From positions 124,001-188,000 of the forward strand of contig JAGYXB010000966.1 in the NCBI GenBank assembly GCA_022495005.1: a DNA stretch of 64,000 nucleotides. The letters run 5' to 3'. The notes beneath the pieces were generated by a model, which saw only the letters and a list, made by a program, of their open reading frames with translations, made no database searches and was not told the DNA's origin. Made by a program: the position numbers and the translations under genes. Source of the DNA: Rhyacophila brunnea (taxonomy: Eukaryota > Arthropoda > Insecta > Trichoptera > Rhyacophilidae). Within the stretch, counting starts at the first letter, position 1. Each line of letters begins with the position of its first letter. Below are positions 22,634-35,329 of the stretch, one piece after another.

Positions 22634-23145
22634 CATGGCCCCCACGAAGGGGGGGCTGAGAGGGCTCTAGCCTGGAGGCCCGGGCTCAGGAGGGGCCCGA
22701 CGTGGCAGATTAACTAGTTAAATGAGATAAACACACCGTAAATTTATAAGCTCTAATAGTTGAAAAGTCGCCTGCGGCGTTATAAGACGGATAGAATTTT
22801 ATTTTATAATTATTTTTAGTGTCTCCTGACTAATGAAAATGACTATTTATCCAACATGGCGAAGGGTCTGATGTAACTTGGCTATCACAAAAGGGGGTCG
22901 CGATAAGTACTTCATAATATGATGCTGAATAGGTACCGACAATTCAAGCTGATTTATTTAAAATACGAAAAATCGCTAAAAAATACACGGAATACCCTTT
23001 ATTTTACACGGAACCCTGGAGTTATTCGGAATAACATTTGGGAAACACTACTATAGAACATTACACTGCCTTTAACCTTAGCGATAGGTTGGGGGGGCGT
23101 CAAATAACGTGGCCTGGGGGCCCGCTTCAGGATGTGGGGGCCATG
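22634..23145. mobile_element. hAT-like MITE, CATGGCCCCC family, copy 1
   Basis: Ends CATGGCCCCCAC… and …GTGGGGGCCATG are perfect over 12 bp and flanked by ACATTCAT (22626-22633, 23146-23153), 8 of 8. Ends are very GC-rich (GGGGGGG, GGCCCGGGC, GGGGCCCGC) while the middle is AT-rich. Its left duplication overlaps by one base the right duplication of the THAP transposon, so the two inserted side by side. Two more copies: 35801-36198 and 38059-38480. Confidence 0.88.
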
Positions 23146-23153
23146 ACATTCAT

Positions 23154-24387
23154 ACATACAAAACCAATCTAGGTTACAATTATTTTCCGGTGACTCGACT
23201 CTGCAGAACCTTGAATCTTCATAGTGATCGAGTGGATCCGTTTTGTTCTCTTGCCTCTTTCAAATTAAGTTGCTCCAGAATTCACGACTAATTGTATTTG
23301 GATGAAAGCTTTTTTATTGTAGTTTTCTGTTCGTATATTGTCTGTCTTCTCTAGATATATAATTAGTTACGATTTTTTATATTTTGTATTTTTTATTTAT
23401 TTTTCTTATGATTAATAAAAATATGTTTTTCTTGGTTTTTTTAACCATTTTCAATAAGTCTCCAAATATGTTTAATTAAATTTAATTTGATTTATTATGG
23501 TTTTTGTGTCCGCATGTTATTAGGACCATCACATGATATTTTAATCTATATTATAATTATAGTTATTCTCTGTGATTAATTTTGTTGGCTGAAAAAAAAT
23601 CAATTCAAAAAACTATTTCAAGTTTTTTTTGTTTTAATAAATCATACGGTATGTACTAACTCCAAATAAGAATATTTTCTAATTCTAGGTTATTTAATTT
23701 ATACGCAATGAATAATGATTTAAATAATTAAAGACCCCACCTGAACAACGCTGTATGATATATTTCAAGATTGCTGTACGGAAAATTAGACATATTTTGG
23801 TGAAGTGTGATAAAAATAATATAATAAAGTAATGTACATTATATTAAAAATACACATCGAATAGCATTTTTGTGCTATACAGCATTTTACGGGTAACGTC
23901 TACAGTTATCAGCCTATGAAAAACAATTGGAATAATCTATTGCGCAATGAGATTGAATAGATGATGAATATTTTATAAAACAATCTTTTATTGAAATATT
24001 TAAAAATATAGTTTCGTTTATTTAAAATGTATAGTTGTTTGTTGCACATTAGAAACATAGGTACGTATTATAAATAAAAATGCAGTGAATGGAAAACCAC
24101 AACCAACAACGTCCGGAATGTAATGTTTGCGGTTTCCATTTTGTCCTTTTCGGTATAAGCTATGATTCTGATGTGTAAGAATAGAAAATTTATTTTATTC
24201 TGATTACTCTGGCTTAGAGGTGAAGTGCATATTATATTATGAAGTAAGTAGATGCAGTTTATATTCAATGTATTGCTCTCGGTGTGATAAGATTATTATG
24301 TTTTGATTATTATGTACCCACTACGTGTTATCGTTGTGATAATAAATTTGCATACATAAGTTTTCATTGATTTAGCGTAATTTATAA
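23154..24387. other. AT-rich stretch, nothing recognised
   Basis: No supported gene or element upstream of the second tRNA. Confidence 0.4.
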
Positions 24388-24406
24388 GCCTTCGTGGCGC
24401 AATGGC

Positions 24407-24442
<36 letters not shown>

Positions 24443-24459
24443 GAGCCCACCCGGGGGCG
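24388..24459 (+). tRNA. tRNA-Asn (anticodon GTT), copy 2
   Basis: Identical over all 72 nt to the gene at 8653-8724, with the same complete cloverleaf and anticodon GTT. A six-T run at 24473-24478 serves as a likely RNA polymerase III terminator. Flanks differ from copy 1, so the copies are dispersed, not a recent large segmental duplication. Identity amid otherwise decayed sequence suggests selection or recent duplication of a short segment. Confidence 0.93.
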
Positions 24460-24479
24460 ATTATTTTGAATATTTTTTA

Positions 24480-26919
24480 GATCAAAGATATAAATATAGA
24501 TTTCATATTTTTTTCATAGTTGACTTCAGCAGTGAATTTGTAGACTAGTTTGAATTAGAAACGTCGTGGACTTAGGAATTTAGGTGGTCTTAACCGATAC
24601 TCTTGGAGGTCTGAAATCAGCCATTTAAAGAAAATTATGAAATGCACGATGAAAATTTATCGTATACAGAAGTCAACCACATATAATTATTATGTGCATA
24701 GTAAATATGAATTTAAATCGAATTTTAGGTTCTCGCATATGAATGAACAAAATACAGTACATACTAACATATTAACATATTATTATACTATATATACATA
24801 CTATATTACTTGATTTTTTGATATTTGCTACTTGTGTTTTTCAATTCAGCCACTTTTTAGTATCGGCGTCATTTACGCACATAATAATAATTTTGACTAA
24901 GCATCCAGCCGAGTATTGAATTTTCACTGATCACTATAATGGCGTCCTGGTAGCAAAACATTCGTTATGATGACGATAACTATCTATTTGAATTTAATTT
25001 TCAAAATTATCATAAAAATAAATTTTACCGAGACAAAATCTCACTCACATAAATTAACTAATAATAATTAAATATACAAAAAAGAAAAAATTAATCTTCT
25101 GATTATTGTTTCCAGTTTGTATTCAATAAAATTACATTTCCGTGTCCTAAATCAGCCTGGTTATATTAAGCACAAAGTCGTTTCAAGAACATTAAAAAAG
25201 ATGTATACCTATTATATTCTTCGCCATTGGTGGTATTGATAGGATATTGATATTTTCAACAAGATTTTTCATCTACTGTGTAACCTTCATTTTCAATGCC
25301 TCTATCTATGTTTATATTACTTAGCAATAAATCAGTATAATCACGTAACGAAATTTAAAAAAAAATCAAGTAGGTCCCTAATGTAATAATTTTAAATAAG
25401 TATATTAATCAAAAATAATGTTTGACAAACTATTATTATTATAAATAATGGAAAACTATAAATTTTTGATGTATCATTGAATAAAAATACTTAGGTAATG
25501 ATAATGAAAATAAAAATGCAAGTCGAGAAGTTTTTTTTAACTCTTCCACAAAAAATCCATTCAATATGCCACTCGTAACAGGTGCAACATTGATTATGAC
25601 ATTTGCATGCAAATGATTGAGGCTTTAGATAGTTTTACAATTATTATTCCCAACAGAATTTTCCACGCGTGCCATAGATTTGGTTTGTCACTGCTGTTCT
25701 AGTGAATATTTAAACTATCTCATGAAATAAACTCATGTTTCATACTATAAATAAATAATAAATCAGCATTTTTTTCTTTTACAACTAGAGTTTTATAGTG
25801 ATTGTAATACATTTTTCATATATTGATAAATAGAAGTAAAATAAAAATCGATCTTACCGTATCCAGTAAAGAAAAAATTCTATCTAAAACTGGATATTAT
25901 GACATTAGGTTAGTGCGTTATTACTTTTTAATAAAAAAAAATTTATAAATAGGCAAACCAAATAATTTGGTAGTAAAATATAACATTGAAAACACGTTTT
26001 AATTAGTATTGACTAAAAAGTAAGTAGGTAAGTATATATTAAAATTAAGCTATGTACCTAGGTCATTTTTGTCATTTTCGTGGTCTACGAATAGTTAATA
26101 ATTTTGAGTTAGTGTGTTATTCCACAAAGTAGACAATTTAATTGTTCCAATTAATTGAAATGTCAGGTATTCTTCCAATTCAAAGCATTTTTCGTTCGAC
26201 CTAAAATAGGCCAAAACAATAGACTCCACCTATGCGAATAGTAAATTCCAAATAATGGGTCACACTTTGGTATTATAATGTAGATGTGTATTTAACCGCA
26301 CCCATAAATGACCGGTGCCATGTAATGGTGTCAGAGAAGCAATTCACCCTTCATAAATAATACCCAAAAGATTTTCCCATGAATTATTTTCACCTCACCG
26401 ATATTTTCGGAAAAACACGACCATCTATCTTACTGTTTATCATACGACATTTTTGTATATTAAAAATAACACACGGTGTACTCGTAATGTAACAGTTTTT
26501 TTCCATGTATAAGGCATATTTGAAGTATTAATTTTTATTAATACAAAATATATTTAAAAAACATAATAAATAAGCAACCTTTTAAAATCGCCAATGTAAC
26601 GATTTATTTTTTGGACTGTCAATAATATGAGGTATAAATGAGAACTCTGCTATACTTATAATTTGTAATGTCCACAATGTATTAAAAAATAAATAAAATT
26701 GAATTTGAAACTAATCCGAATTATTTTATTTTAGTGTCATGTCAAGTGTAATGATTTTTAAATAAAGTTTTTGTTAATATTCTACGATATATAAGTATAT
26801 TACTTGCCTAATCCTCATGGCTGAAATATAATAGTAACCTAAAATTCAAACACCTAACGTTAAGTAACCATGAGTTGTTTCACATAGATATGAAAAAATC
26901 ACAGCATCAGAAAGACAAC
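24480..26919. other. Long AT-rich stretch, nothing recognised
   Basis: About 2.4 kb with no coding, RNA or mobile-element signature that I can support. Confidence 0.4.
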
Positions 26920-27065
26920 CAAAAAAAGGTTGGGAAGATTGGAGCGACACCATCAAGAAAGCGACTGAATCAATAATAACTGAAGCAACATGATCAGCGC
27001 AGATTCGCTCAAAATGGAAGAAGATTGCTGGCATCGCTTGTAATTTCACTGATTACCATCCTCGG
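26920..27065 (+). pseudogene. Possible LINE C-terminal scrap
   Basis: Forward reading gives GWEDWSDTIKKATESIITEAT, then a stop, then SAQIRSKWKKIAGIAC. The layout R/GWEDW…(15-20)…R-x-KW resembles the C-terminus of RTE/CR1-like LINE proteins (RW.D.I…DR.KW…). Short and diverged. An open frame on the opposite strand here is a shadow. Confidence 0.35.
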
Positions 27066-27399
27066 ATATGAAGAGTACGTTCGGTCACGGTATAAATAGT
27101 ATCATGAATATGGGTTTTAGAGAAAACACCATCTGCCCCTCTCTTTGCATAAGACTATAATGTGGTGATGTTTTGTTGTTATTTTATTTATTTATTATTA
27201 CATAAAGTTAAAAAAGAGATGACAGATGATATGACGGAGAAGGGATTGGGACATGAAATTGGGACACGATAAAGGTTTATTTCTACTGACTCAATAATAT
27301 TTTAATGTTAAAACTGTTTTAATAGAGTGCAAATTGAATTATATTTGGGTTAATTGCAATGTATTGTGCATAATTAAATTTAATATACGGATATGTGTT

Positions 27400-27766
27400 T
27401 CCAGGCCTTTATAGTAAATCTATTTTATTATATCTCTACAAAACTCTCATCAGACCCATACTGGGTTATGGATCAGAGAGCTGGACCTTACCAAAAATGG
27501 GTGAGAGGAATTTGAATACTATAATGAAAAGAAGACATTGAGAAGGCTCTTTGGAAAAATATATGCATTGTACAGTTATTCTTTTATCGACCTACATGTG
27601 AACATCAACATTTCAATGTTGCAAGACATGTGATCACGTAATGGGCTCTTCTTCGGTAGAACGGGTGAAAAAATAAGGATCAGTAGACATAGGTTAAGGT
27701 AGTTTGATTGTGTGGAAAAATACACAGCATCTCTTACGCCAGACGAAGAATAGTGGAGACGTAACA
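27400..27766 (+). pseudogene. LINE 3' coding end (LIRPILGYGSESWTL)
   Basis: The frame from about 27437 reads LYKTLIRPILGYGSESWTLP followed by KMGERNLNTIMKRR, then a frameshift into RRLFGKIY. This is the segment just after the reverse-transcriptase domain of insect RTE/Jockey-like LINEs (usual form …RP-V-L-x-YG-x-E-x-W-T-L…FERKVLRRIFG). Stops and shifts show decay. It runs almost directly into the GAT microsatellite, which takes the place of the element's 3' tail. Confidence 0.75.

Positions 27767-27848
<82 letters not shown>
27767..27848 (+). repeat. (GAT)n microsatellite, LINE 3' tail
   Basis: An uninterrupted run of about 27 GAT units (82 bp). Its position right after LINE C-terminal coding suggests it began as the simple-repeat tail that RTE-clade LINEs carry, later expanded by slippage. 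Confidence 0.9.
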
Positions 27849-29130
27849 CTCTAATGGGTCTCATACCATATTGTTAAACGTGCGTTGTTTTCTAAAAAAA
27901 TCTTTTGGGATATCGAGAATCGAGTTCAAATTCTATTAAACGTAGAATTCAACAGTGTCTATAAGCTGTGAAAGTTTCATCAATATTTCAAAGAAAAATG
28001 TATAACAAAATAAACGGAGGCCCACAAATACACACTCCAATTTTATTTATACGTATTTAATGTACAATAATATACCATGTTTAATTTTGGCTTCACGTCA
28101 AACTTTTGACATTGAATAACATGAAGGTGTATTTAATCATAGTTTCCAATACAGGTAATGTTAATTAATGTTTCCAACTAACTAACATCGCGTAATAAAA
28201 TTTATGAGGGTAAATTTTACAACGTCTTAGAAGGGAAGATTTTGTTGATATCAATTTTCTATTAAGAGATGAGTACTTATCTCCCATCGTTTGACGCGAG
28301 CTTATTTTAACGGATCACGAGTCGTGGTGACGTTAACCGACTTATTAGTTTCGTTAACAAGAACACGTCTATGTTATCTTTTAAGATAAAACGTGAGATG
28401 TTTGAAGTTTGGCGTGAAATTTATTAATGGGCGGATGTATCTATTACACATGATTAAAAAGTTCTTCAATAAGGTATCAGTTTTCGTAGTTTTATTACAA
28501 CGTTCCACTAATCTCATTTGGTCGACTAAAATATCGTTTTTTTTTTCTAAGTCGGTCTGAAAACTGGAGTAAATTAATCTAAGCATGGTAAAAATGAAAA
28601 TCGTGGGAGTAATGAAGGCAAAAAACAAATAAATCAGATATTAATTCCATACTATCAGTTAGGTTACGTTGTGAAGTTTTGAATTATCAAAATTAATGGA
28701 AAGTCAAAATGATTACCAGAGGCTCATTTTATTTTTTAAACAATAAAGTACGCATTGAATTGCATAATAAAATAAATCTGTCATAGTTTAGATGCCGAGA
28801 GCTCAAATACTTTCAAAATTGTACGCAAGAAAGCGATAAAAATGTTGCTATTGTTGGCCAATTTTTAAGAATAATATTTACAACTTTCATGAACTTAAAA
28901 ATACAGAACCTACATACATTGGTTGAACTCTGGAGTTAGTGCATAAATTTCTGGTGGGTACATAAAAAGCTTCAATGTACTTCATCGATTATTAGAAACG
29001 GGTGATGGCAAAAACATCATTGGGTCAATTTGTGAAAACGGAACACAAACCGAACTGTATATATTGTGATAAATTGGATAGCGTAAAACTTATCTTAACT
29101 TAAACTCAGCGTCAAAACGCTTGATGTTTA
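27849..29130. other. AT-rich stretch, nothing recognised
   Basis: No supported gene or mobile element. An 84-codon minus-strand frame (28374-28628) has no recognisable features. Confidence 0.35.
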
Positions 29131-29139
29131 TAAAGCCAT

Positions 29140-29990
29140 ATGAGTATTGGCACGCTGGAAGACCACGACTTCGGTGGCTGAATGGGATCTCCAGACTAGT
29201 ACTTCTCAAACTGGCAGGCGCGACCTGGAGCTCCTGCTAGGGAGCCGCGAAATATTTCAGTATTTGAAAAAAATATCATAAAAATGTGATCACTGGACGA
29301 TACTTGTTACTAATCAGTCAAAATCTCAACGTCGAATTTTCATGCGAACATAATACTCGTACTTTATCCGATATGGATAAATAATCTAGGTACTAATATT
29401 TATAAATTTAGATATTTCAGTTAAACGAATATTATACAAAATTTATATTGACCTAATTGCGCCAACATACCTATGCGAAACAGCATTTTCATATTACTGG
29501 TAATATAAAACAAACACAGGTCGTCTCTTTCAACGGTGACTTTGGAGCAAACCCTGCGAATTATCATTTCAAACATTATACTGGATATTGATTTATTATG
29601 TAAAAATATGCAATCATTTATTTCCCTCTCATTAAATTATGTTTGTAGGCTGTAGCTGTAATAAATTTTAAGTTAATTTGTTTTTTTTATTTTAATTTCT
29701 GCTTTATAAGCTAGTAAATGAATCGTTCTAATATTTTTAATAAAAATGTACCAATAATAATAATTAATGGTAAATAAAGTACTGTTGGTTACTAAAAACT
29801 AAAATTTTTGGGGAGGGGAGCGTTGGATTTTTATTTTCTGATTTCGGGGGCCGTGGTATGAAAAAGTTTGAGAAGCACTGCTCTAGACAACTCTGTCCAA
29901 CTGGCGTCCCAGGGCAAAGGATAAGAGTTATATGGTGGAAAGCAATCTTAAAGGCGGCTGGTGCCCACAGTTGTAATTGTAGATAATGTA
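29140..29990 (+). pseudogene. LINE C-terminal fragment split by a hAT element
   Basis: Before the hAT insertion the frame reads AGRPRLRWLNGISRL, the usual arginine-rich GRP-x-x-RW motif near LINE C-termini. After it come segments readable as QLASQGKG / RIRVIWWKAILKAAGAHSC, which resemble the terminal …DR..WR..V..A..H… part. Together they bracket the element 29197-29880. Frame is not kept throughout. Confidence 0.5.
29197..29880. mobile_element. hAT-like element, TACTTCTCAAAC / GTTTGAGAAGCACTG ends
   Basis: The right end GTTTGAGAAGCACTG is the standard hAT form (CAGTGCTTCTCAAAC inverted). The left end has decayed to TAGTACTTCTCAAAC. Flanks CTCCAGAC (29189-29196) and CTCTAGAC (29881-29888) agree at 7 of 8. 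684 bp, no transposase recognised. Inserted in LINE sequence. Confidence 0.75.
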
Positions 29991-29999
29991 ACATAATTA

Positions 30000-31253
30000 T
30001 AGATACTATGGATATTGGATAATTTGATTAATGATGTATCTCTGCAAAATGTACAATAAAAAGCCTACGGTTTACGAAAATAAATAAGCTTGTAGTCGCT
30101 CTGTAATTTGCAATTAATCAAAATTACATTTACTAAAACTTATCGCGGTGTTTACTTAGCATGACATAAAATTGAGTGAAATTAATTTGTTTTCGCGAGC
30201 GGCCAGTCATCGTATATTTCGGACTGTTGGGATAGTGATTTGTAAACAAGGCACGTTAACAGAATAAAGCACACATTAAGAGAGATAAAATCAATTTTAT
30301 CGGAGAGTGACTGACTGACGCAAGGTAATAAAATAAATGGTCGGAAGTGAGTGGGCAAGGGAGTAGTGGAGAAGACAAGCGAGGCGCCGGTCGTGTTGAT
30401 ACAACTTTAAAGTGTTTAAGGACTTTCTTATTCAATTCGCTAACTTTAATGAGCTTTTTTTTCGTAAAGAGCTTTTTGTACTAAGAATTTAAACGTTAAA
30501 ATAGATGAATTTAATGTTATTTATGAATAAAACCATTATCCATCCGTATAGTCACAATAAATGTCTTATGAAAATAAATTGGTTTACTCATTTTTCCTAT
30601 GTTTCACGACGTAGGTATGGAAAATTATGCATATAAACGACTTTAAATAGTTTACTTGCTAGTAATTAATGACAATTTATATATAAAGATTATTTTACGA
30701 CACATGTTTCGATCATATGGTGTGGTTTATAAAATATCGAAACTTATGTGTGATTTTATATAATATCTTATGTATGTTTGTAGTGGGGTTGGAAAAAAAC
30801 TATGTAATATGGGAAGTAATAGTTGGTCTGTATAAGATAACAGTAGAGGGAGCGGGTATGTTTGACGAGAAAATCGCATGAACAAAACACGTATCGTAAA
30901 ACAATCTTTAGATCTGGTGAAGTCAACCAACAGTCTCAGCCTTTGGATCTTAATAATAGTTTTATAGATATTCTTTCACCCTGTCGTGACCCAGCATTGG
31001 ACTATAGAGCAAACACAAGTTCGCGCCACTTCCCTCGATCCATTTTTATAGATATAGTTGTTGCAAATTTAAAAAAAATGAGGAATATGTTGTAGTAAAT
31101 AAATCGTAGATATTAAACCAAATTAAATTGTAATGCAAACTTTGAATATTTTTTCTATTAAAATCATATACTAAATAATAAAAGAATATTATTTTAAATA
31201 ACAAATGTGTGATAAAAATATATTTTCGTAATACTCATGATTGGAATATTTCC
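30000..31253. other. AT-rich stretch, little recognised
   Basis: A short block at about 30977-31020 (CACCCTGTCGTGACCCAGC…) resembles the start of the tandem unit at 15045-15080. Nothing else is supported. Confidence 0.35.
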
Positions 31254-31261
31254 ACACACAG

Positions 31262-31939
31262 CAGTGGCAAAGGGTGGAGGTAGGCTGTTAAGATCCGACA
31301 TAAACAGTGCACACTAAACTTTGTCAGTTAAACGTATTTGTTTTTATTGAACTAAGACTACAATATATTATATAGATAGTGTTTGCTAGGTTTGAAAATT
31401 TAATTAAACCCTGCCAAATTCAAGCCATGGTCAACAAATATTCGTTTATCTGTCTTCTTCTTCTTATTGTGCCATCCCCCAACTTAGTCTTAGATTTATC
31501 GTCTGCTACCCAGAAAATTCCAGTGGAGCTGCACTCGTACCATTCACTATAAAATATCTAAAATTATGCCATTAAAACATACATAATTTTAGATATTTTA
31601 TAGATACAAGAATATTTTACCTTGATTATGGTTTGGTTTAGGCAGGACTTAATGAATTTTAAAAACTAACTAACACCATCTGAAATGTGTATTATTAATT
31701 CATTGAAATCAAATAAATATGACTGAAAAAGTGTGCACTATTTTTGTCAAATCGTCCATAGCATACATAAATATTATGGTTTTCTATTGGCAGGGTTCAA
31801 TTGATTTTTTAAAACTAACCAGGCCCATCTGCAAATTGTGTTCTTAGTCCAATGAAAACAAATAAGTATATGCCTGAAAAAGGTTAGTGTGTACTATGTA
31901 TGTCGAATCTTAATAGCCTACCTCCACCCCTCGCCACTG
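31262..31939. mobile_element. hAT-like element, CAGTGGC family, copy 3
   Basis: Starts CAGTGGCAAAGGGTGGAGG and ends CCACCCCTCGCCACTG, with a perfect 8-bp duplication ACACACAG (31254-31261, 31940-31947). Inverted similarity extends about 60 bp (AGGTAGGCT, AATAGCCTACCT, AGTGCACACTAA). 678 bp. A roughly 100-bp insert at about 31452-31549 begins TCTTCTTCTTCTTATTGTGCC and looks like an antisense LINE 3' end with a GAA-type tail. No transposase coding. Confidence 0.88.
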
Positions 31940-32187
31940 ACACACAGTGAACTATCGAGAGCAACCCCCTAAAGTAGGTACTTACTAAAAACGCACACAT
32001 TCGTATATTTCATGTCGGTCTAAAAAATTTTGATTTATTAAATAATAAAAAAGATATATTGACAAATAGATATTGAGAAGGGTTTTCAAATCCTTACTGT
32101 GTGAATAATGGTAAATGGCGGTAAAAAAAGGTATGTCGTACAGCCATGAACTTTACTGTAACTTGCTGTATGTACTGTGATTTCATA

Positions 32188-33490
32188 CGAGGGTGGGTCA
32201 ATAAGTCCTTAGAAAAGCCGACAGGTGGCGCGACTAGTACTGCAAGCGGTCTGTTTTCATGCAGCGGCACTACCGATTCAGTATGCTGCGAAGTTTCAAT
32301 CAGATTGGTCGGGTTGTTGTGTGTTTCTCGTACATTTAAAAAAAAAATTGTTTGTGGAAAATGGAAAAATGGAAAATGGAGAAAATTGAGTTTAGAGCTG
32401 TTATTAAACATTTTAATATAAAAAGGGTTAACAGCAAAGGAAATAAAAAATGAGTTGGATTTAGTTCACGGCATATCTGCTCCTTCATTTTCAACTATTT
32501 ATAACTGGTTAAATGAATTTAAACGTGGTCGTACATCAACAAAGGATAAACCACGCTCAGGACGTCCTGTAGAAGTGACTACACCAGAAATGATCAATAA
32601 AATCCACGATATGGTGTTAAGTGACCGAAGATTAAAGTTGAGTGAGATAATTGAGGTTACAGGATCTCAAAAGGTAGCGTTATTTCTATTTTACATGACA
32701 AATTGGGCATGAAAAAAATTTCTGCAAGATGGGTGCCGCGTTTGCTCACAGTCGACAATAAACGCAATAGGGTGTTGGCCTCTAACGCCCTGTTGTCGCT
32801 CATGCAACGCAATCCGGATAAATTTTTTCGTCGCTTTGTGACTGTAGATGAAACATGGATACACCACTATACTCCCGAGACGGAAGGACAGTCAAAGCAG
32901 TGGATTGCGAAGGCAAACCATGTCCAAAGAAGGCGAAAACCGTAAAATCAGCTGGTAAGGTTATGGCTACTGTATTTTGGGATGCACGTGAAACTATTTT
33001 CGTTGACTATTTGGAAAAAGGAAAAACAATAACAGGGGATTATTATGCATCTTTATTGGACCAGCTAAAAAACAAAATTGAAGAAAAATGGCCTCATTTA
33101 AACAGGAAAAAAAATCCTCTTTCATCAGGACAATGCCCGTGTTCACACATGTTTACGATCAATGGCTAAAATTGAAGGATTGAAGTTCGAATTGGTCGAC
33201 CACCCACCGTATTCGCCAGATTTAGCCCCCAGTGACTTTTTCCTTTTCTCAAACTTAAAAAAATGGCTAAGTGGATAACGTTTTTTTTCAAATGAAGAAG
33301 TCATCGATCGGACAAATGCTTATTTTGAGGACCTTCCGAAAACTTATTTTTCTGACGGTTTAAAAAAAATTGAGAAACGTCTAACCAAGTGTATTGAGCT
33401 CCAAGGAAATTATGTTGAGAAATAAAAAAAAAATACAAAAATAAAACCTGTTTTAATGCTTTTTTCTAAGGAATTATTGACCCACCCTCG
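32188..33490 (+). mobile_element. mariner transposon copy 2 (decayed)
   Basis: A 1303-bp element with the same CGAGGGTGGGTCAATAA ends as 6424-7718 and TA duplications at 32186-32187 and 33491-33492. Differences from copy 1 are scattered substitutions and single-base indels, often in A runs. Confidence 0.95.
32361..33424 (+). pseudogene. mariner transposase, frameshifted (copy 2)
   Basis: Same family and DD34D layout as copy 1: TIYNWLNEFKRGRTS, GRPVEVTTPE, VDETW, HQDN-type second Asp (frameshifted), YSPDLAPSDFF. Independent breaks: an extra G near 32427 in AAAAAGGGTTAACAG, a lost base at about 32662 (ACAGGATCTC versus ACAGGGATCTC in copy 1), a frame change at the KPCPKKAK segment near 32925 and an A-run expansion near 33105-33113. 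Copy 1 and copy 2 share only some lesions, so neither is the direct parent of the other. Confidence 0.92.
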
Positions 33491-33492
33491 TA

Positions 33493-33964
33493 TCAAATGC
33501 AAGATTGAGCTAATTTCTTTGGATGGGCCATACCTAGGGCCGTCATATCGAAAGAAAAAATATCGATACCTACCTGGTATCGGTATCATATCGGTCGAAA
33601 AGTATTGATTCTTGCAAGTATCAATGATTGTTCGCAAGAGATTTTCCCCTCCCAAAAAAAATAAAGAAAGTATCGATTTATTTTATATTAACATAGATTT
33701 TTTTTTGTAAACCACTAAAACGGCACATTTGGTCAGTATTACATAAATTAGTAAGAATGCTTAAATTTAAGAATTCATTTTCAAGAAGTTACATAGTTAC
33801 CAAGTAGTGTATTTTTACACCAAATATCTGACATTGAGCTGCAGATGCGTTAGGCACAGGGAACACAAAATGAATGGTAACTGGGTTGCCCTACCGGGTG
33901 TGGTATTAAAAGCTTCTGAGCTTTCTTGTTACGTGAACTTGCACGATAATATGTGTTTACACGT
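33493..33964. other. Intergenic stretch with TATCGATACC-type inverted repeats
   Basis: At about 33561-33590 TATCGATACC, GGTATCGGTATCATATCGG form short inverted repeats, reminiscent of subterminal repeats of BED-type hAT elements. No partner terminus was found. Otherwise unassigned. Confidence 0.3.
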
Positions 33965-34712
33965 GCATTTTACAACGTTTTTATTAGCTCATATTCTTAT
34001 TTGTCCGGTGGTTGTTTATCCAGTGTGTTTGTAAATCTGTTTGTCTGACTTCCTTTTTCTACTTGGTCCCAACTGACATCTACAGTATGAAAAATACAAA
34101 GTTTGTTTGGTCAAATTACCTTTTCTGCTAATATTTCAAATTTCAATTTTCACGACAGTTTAAAGTTCGCATATTTTAGATTCGATTTTAATTTGACGTT
34201 CTATTGTTTGACTTGGTTGTCAGAATTATTTTCATTTTGACATGTTGTATACCTAAATACATGTATTTTACAACGATTTTATTTACCCGTATTCTGATTT
34301 GTCTGGTACAAATCTTGCAATCGATTTTTAACTAACTTCCCGACTAGCTAGACATTTGAAACTTTTAGAATATATCAGAACACGGGGCCAATGCATTCTT
34401 TTAATACTTTTAGCCACCTTTAAGTAGAATTGAATTCATTTTAAGTTAATTCTGTTTTGTATGAAAAGTTATTTCGGAAGAAATCCGTAATCCAATCCAA
34501 TATTATTGGTTGCTAAGTGGGTGGTCCTACCAACTAAATTATTAATGTGTACGTGCGTTACTATGGAAATCAAAATGACATTTCAGTATTCTATATTTTT
34601 TTGTTTGTTTGTTTTTCATTTATTTCATAACATATTGAGGATAATCTTTGAACAGAAAATTTAAAAACGTTGTATATAAAAAGTTCTTTTTATCTTGTAA
34701 TTATTTTTCTTA
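33965..34712 (+). repeat. Repeat families R and Q, interleaved
   Basis: 33965-34015 matches the start of family R (ACGTTTTTATTAGCTC, TTGTCCGGTGGTTGTTT). 34031-34235 is family Q (TCTACTTGGTCCCAACTGAC …). 34255-34712 matches family R again, from ACAACGATTTTATT through GTGCGTTACTATGGAAATC to GTATATAAAAAG. Either Q is embedded in R, or both are modules of one larger, Helitron-like family. Confidence 0.6.
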
Positions 34713-35326
34713 TGGCCGCGATAATACGTACTGTCAGCAGTAAATCAATGCACGTGTAAACGGGTTTATAAGTCTTGTGAGTGAATAAAAGGCAAAGAAA
34801 AGGGAAAAAAACGGCTTGTTTATCAGTATAATTATTTTGTTTGATTCATTTATCAAATTACCGTAGCGTTATATTTTTATAACGGAAAGCGCTTTCCAGT
34901 GGCATATTTTTTTTACTGTCAGAAAAAAACGCACTAAAATATCTTAAAATTTTATCGGCTGAGAAAAAATCAATGAAATTACATAAAACTATGCAATATT
35001 TTTATTTACAATAGACGTATGCATAAATGGAAAATCTTTTAAATACTATGAGTTATAATATTATCAAGATGTGTAAATGTGTATAATGTTCATTTCAGTA
35101 AGGTTAGTGGCGGTAAAATGGGTGAATATAAAATAGACCAAAAAAGTGTAATCGGTTTGAATATGCACACTATCGTGAAGTAATTCCGGTGATACATATT
35201 TTTTTTCAAGGTTTTTTAAGATGTTTCAGAACCCTGAGATGTTTCCGAATCAGTGCATGTTGGCCTCCATAGAGTGAGAGTTGTAAGACTTTTTACGAGG
35301 AATGTTTGTTATACATTCATCTAACC
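34713..35326. other. AT-rich stretch, nothing recognised
   Basis: No supported features. Confidence 0.35.
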
Positions 35327-35329
35327 TTA

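Noticed and set aside
32094..32421. Frames of 105 (minus) and 91 (plus) codons near mariner copy 2
   Set aside because: Shadows of the mariner 5' region. The true transposase frame starts at about 32361.
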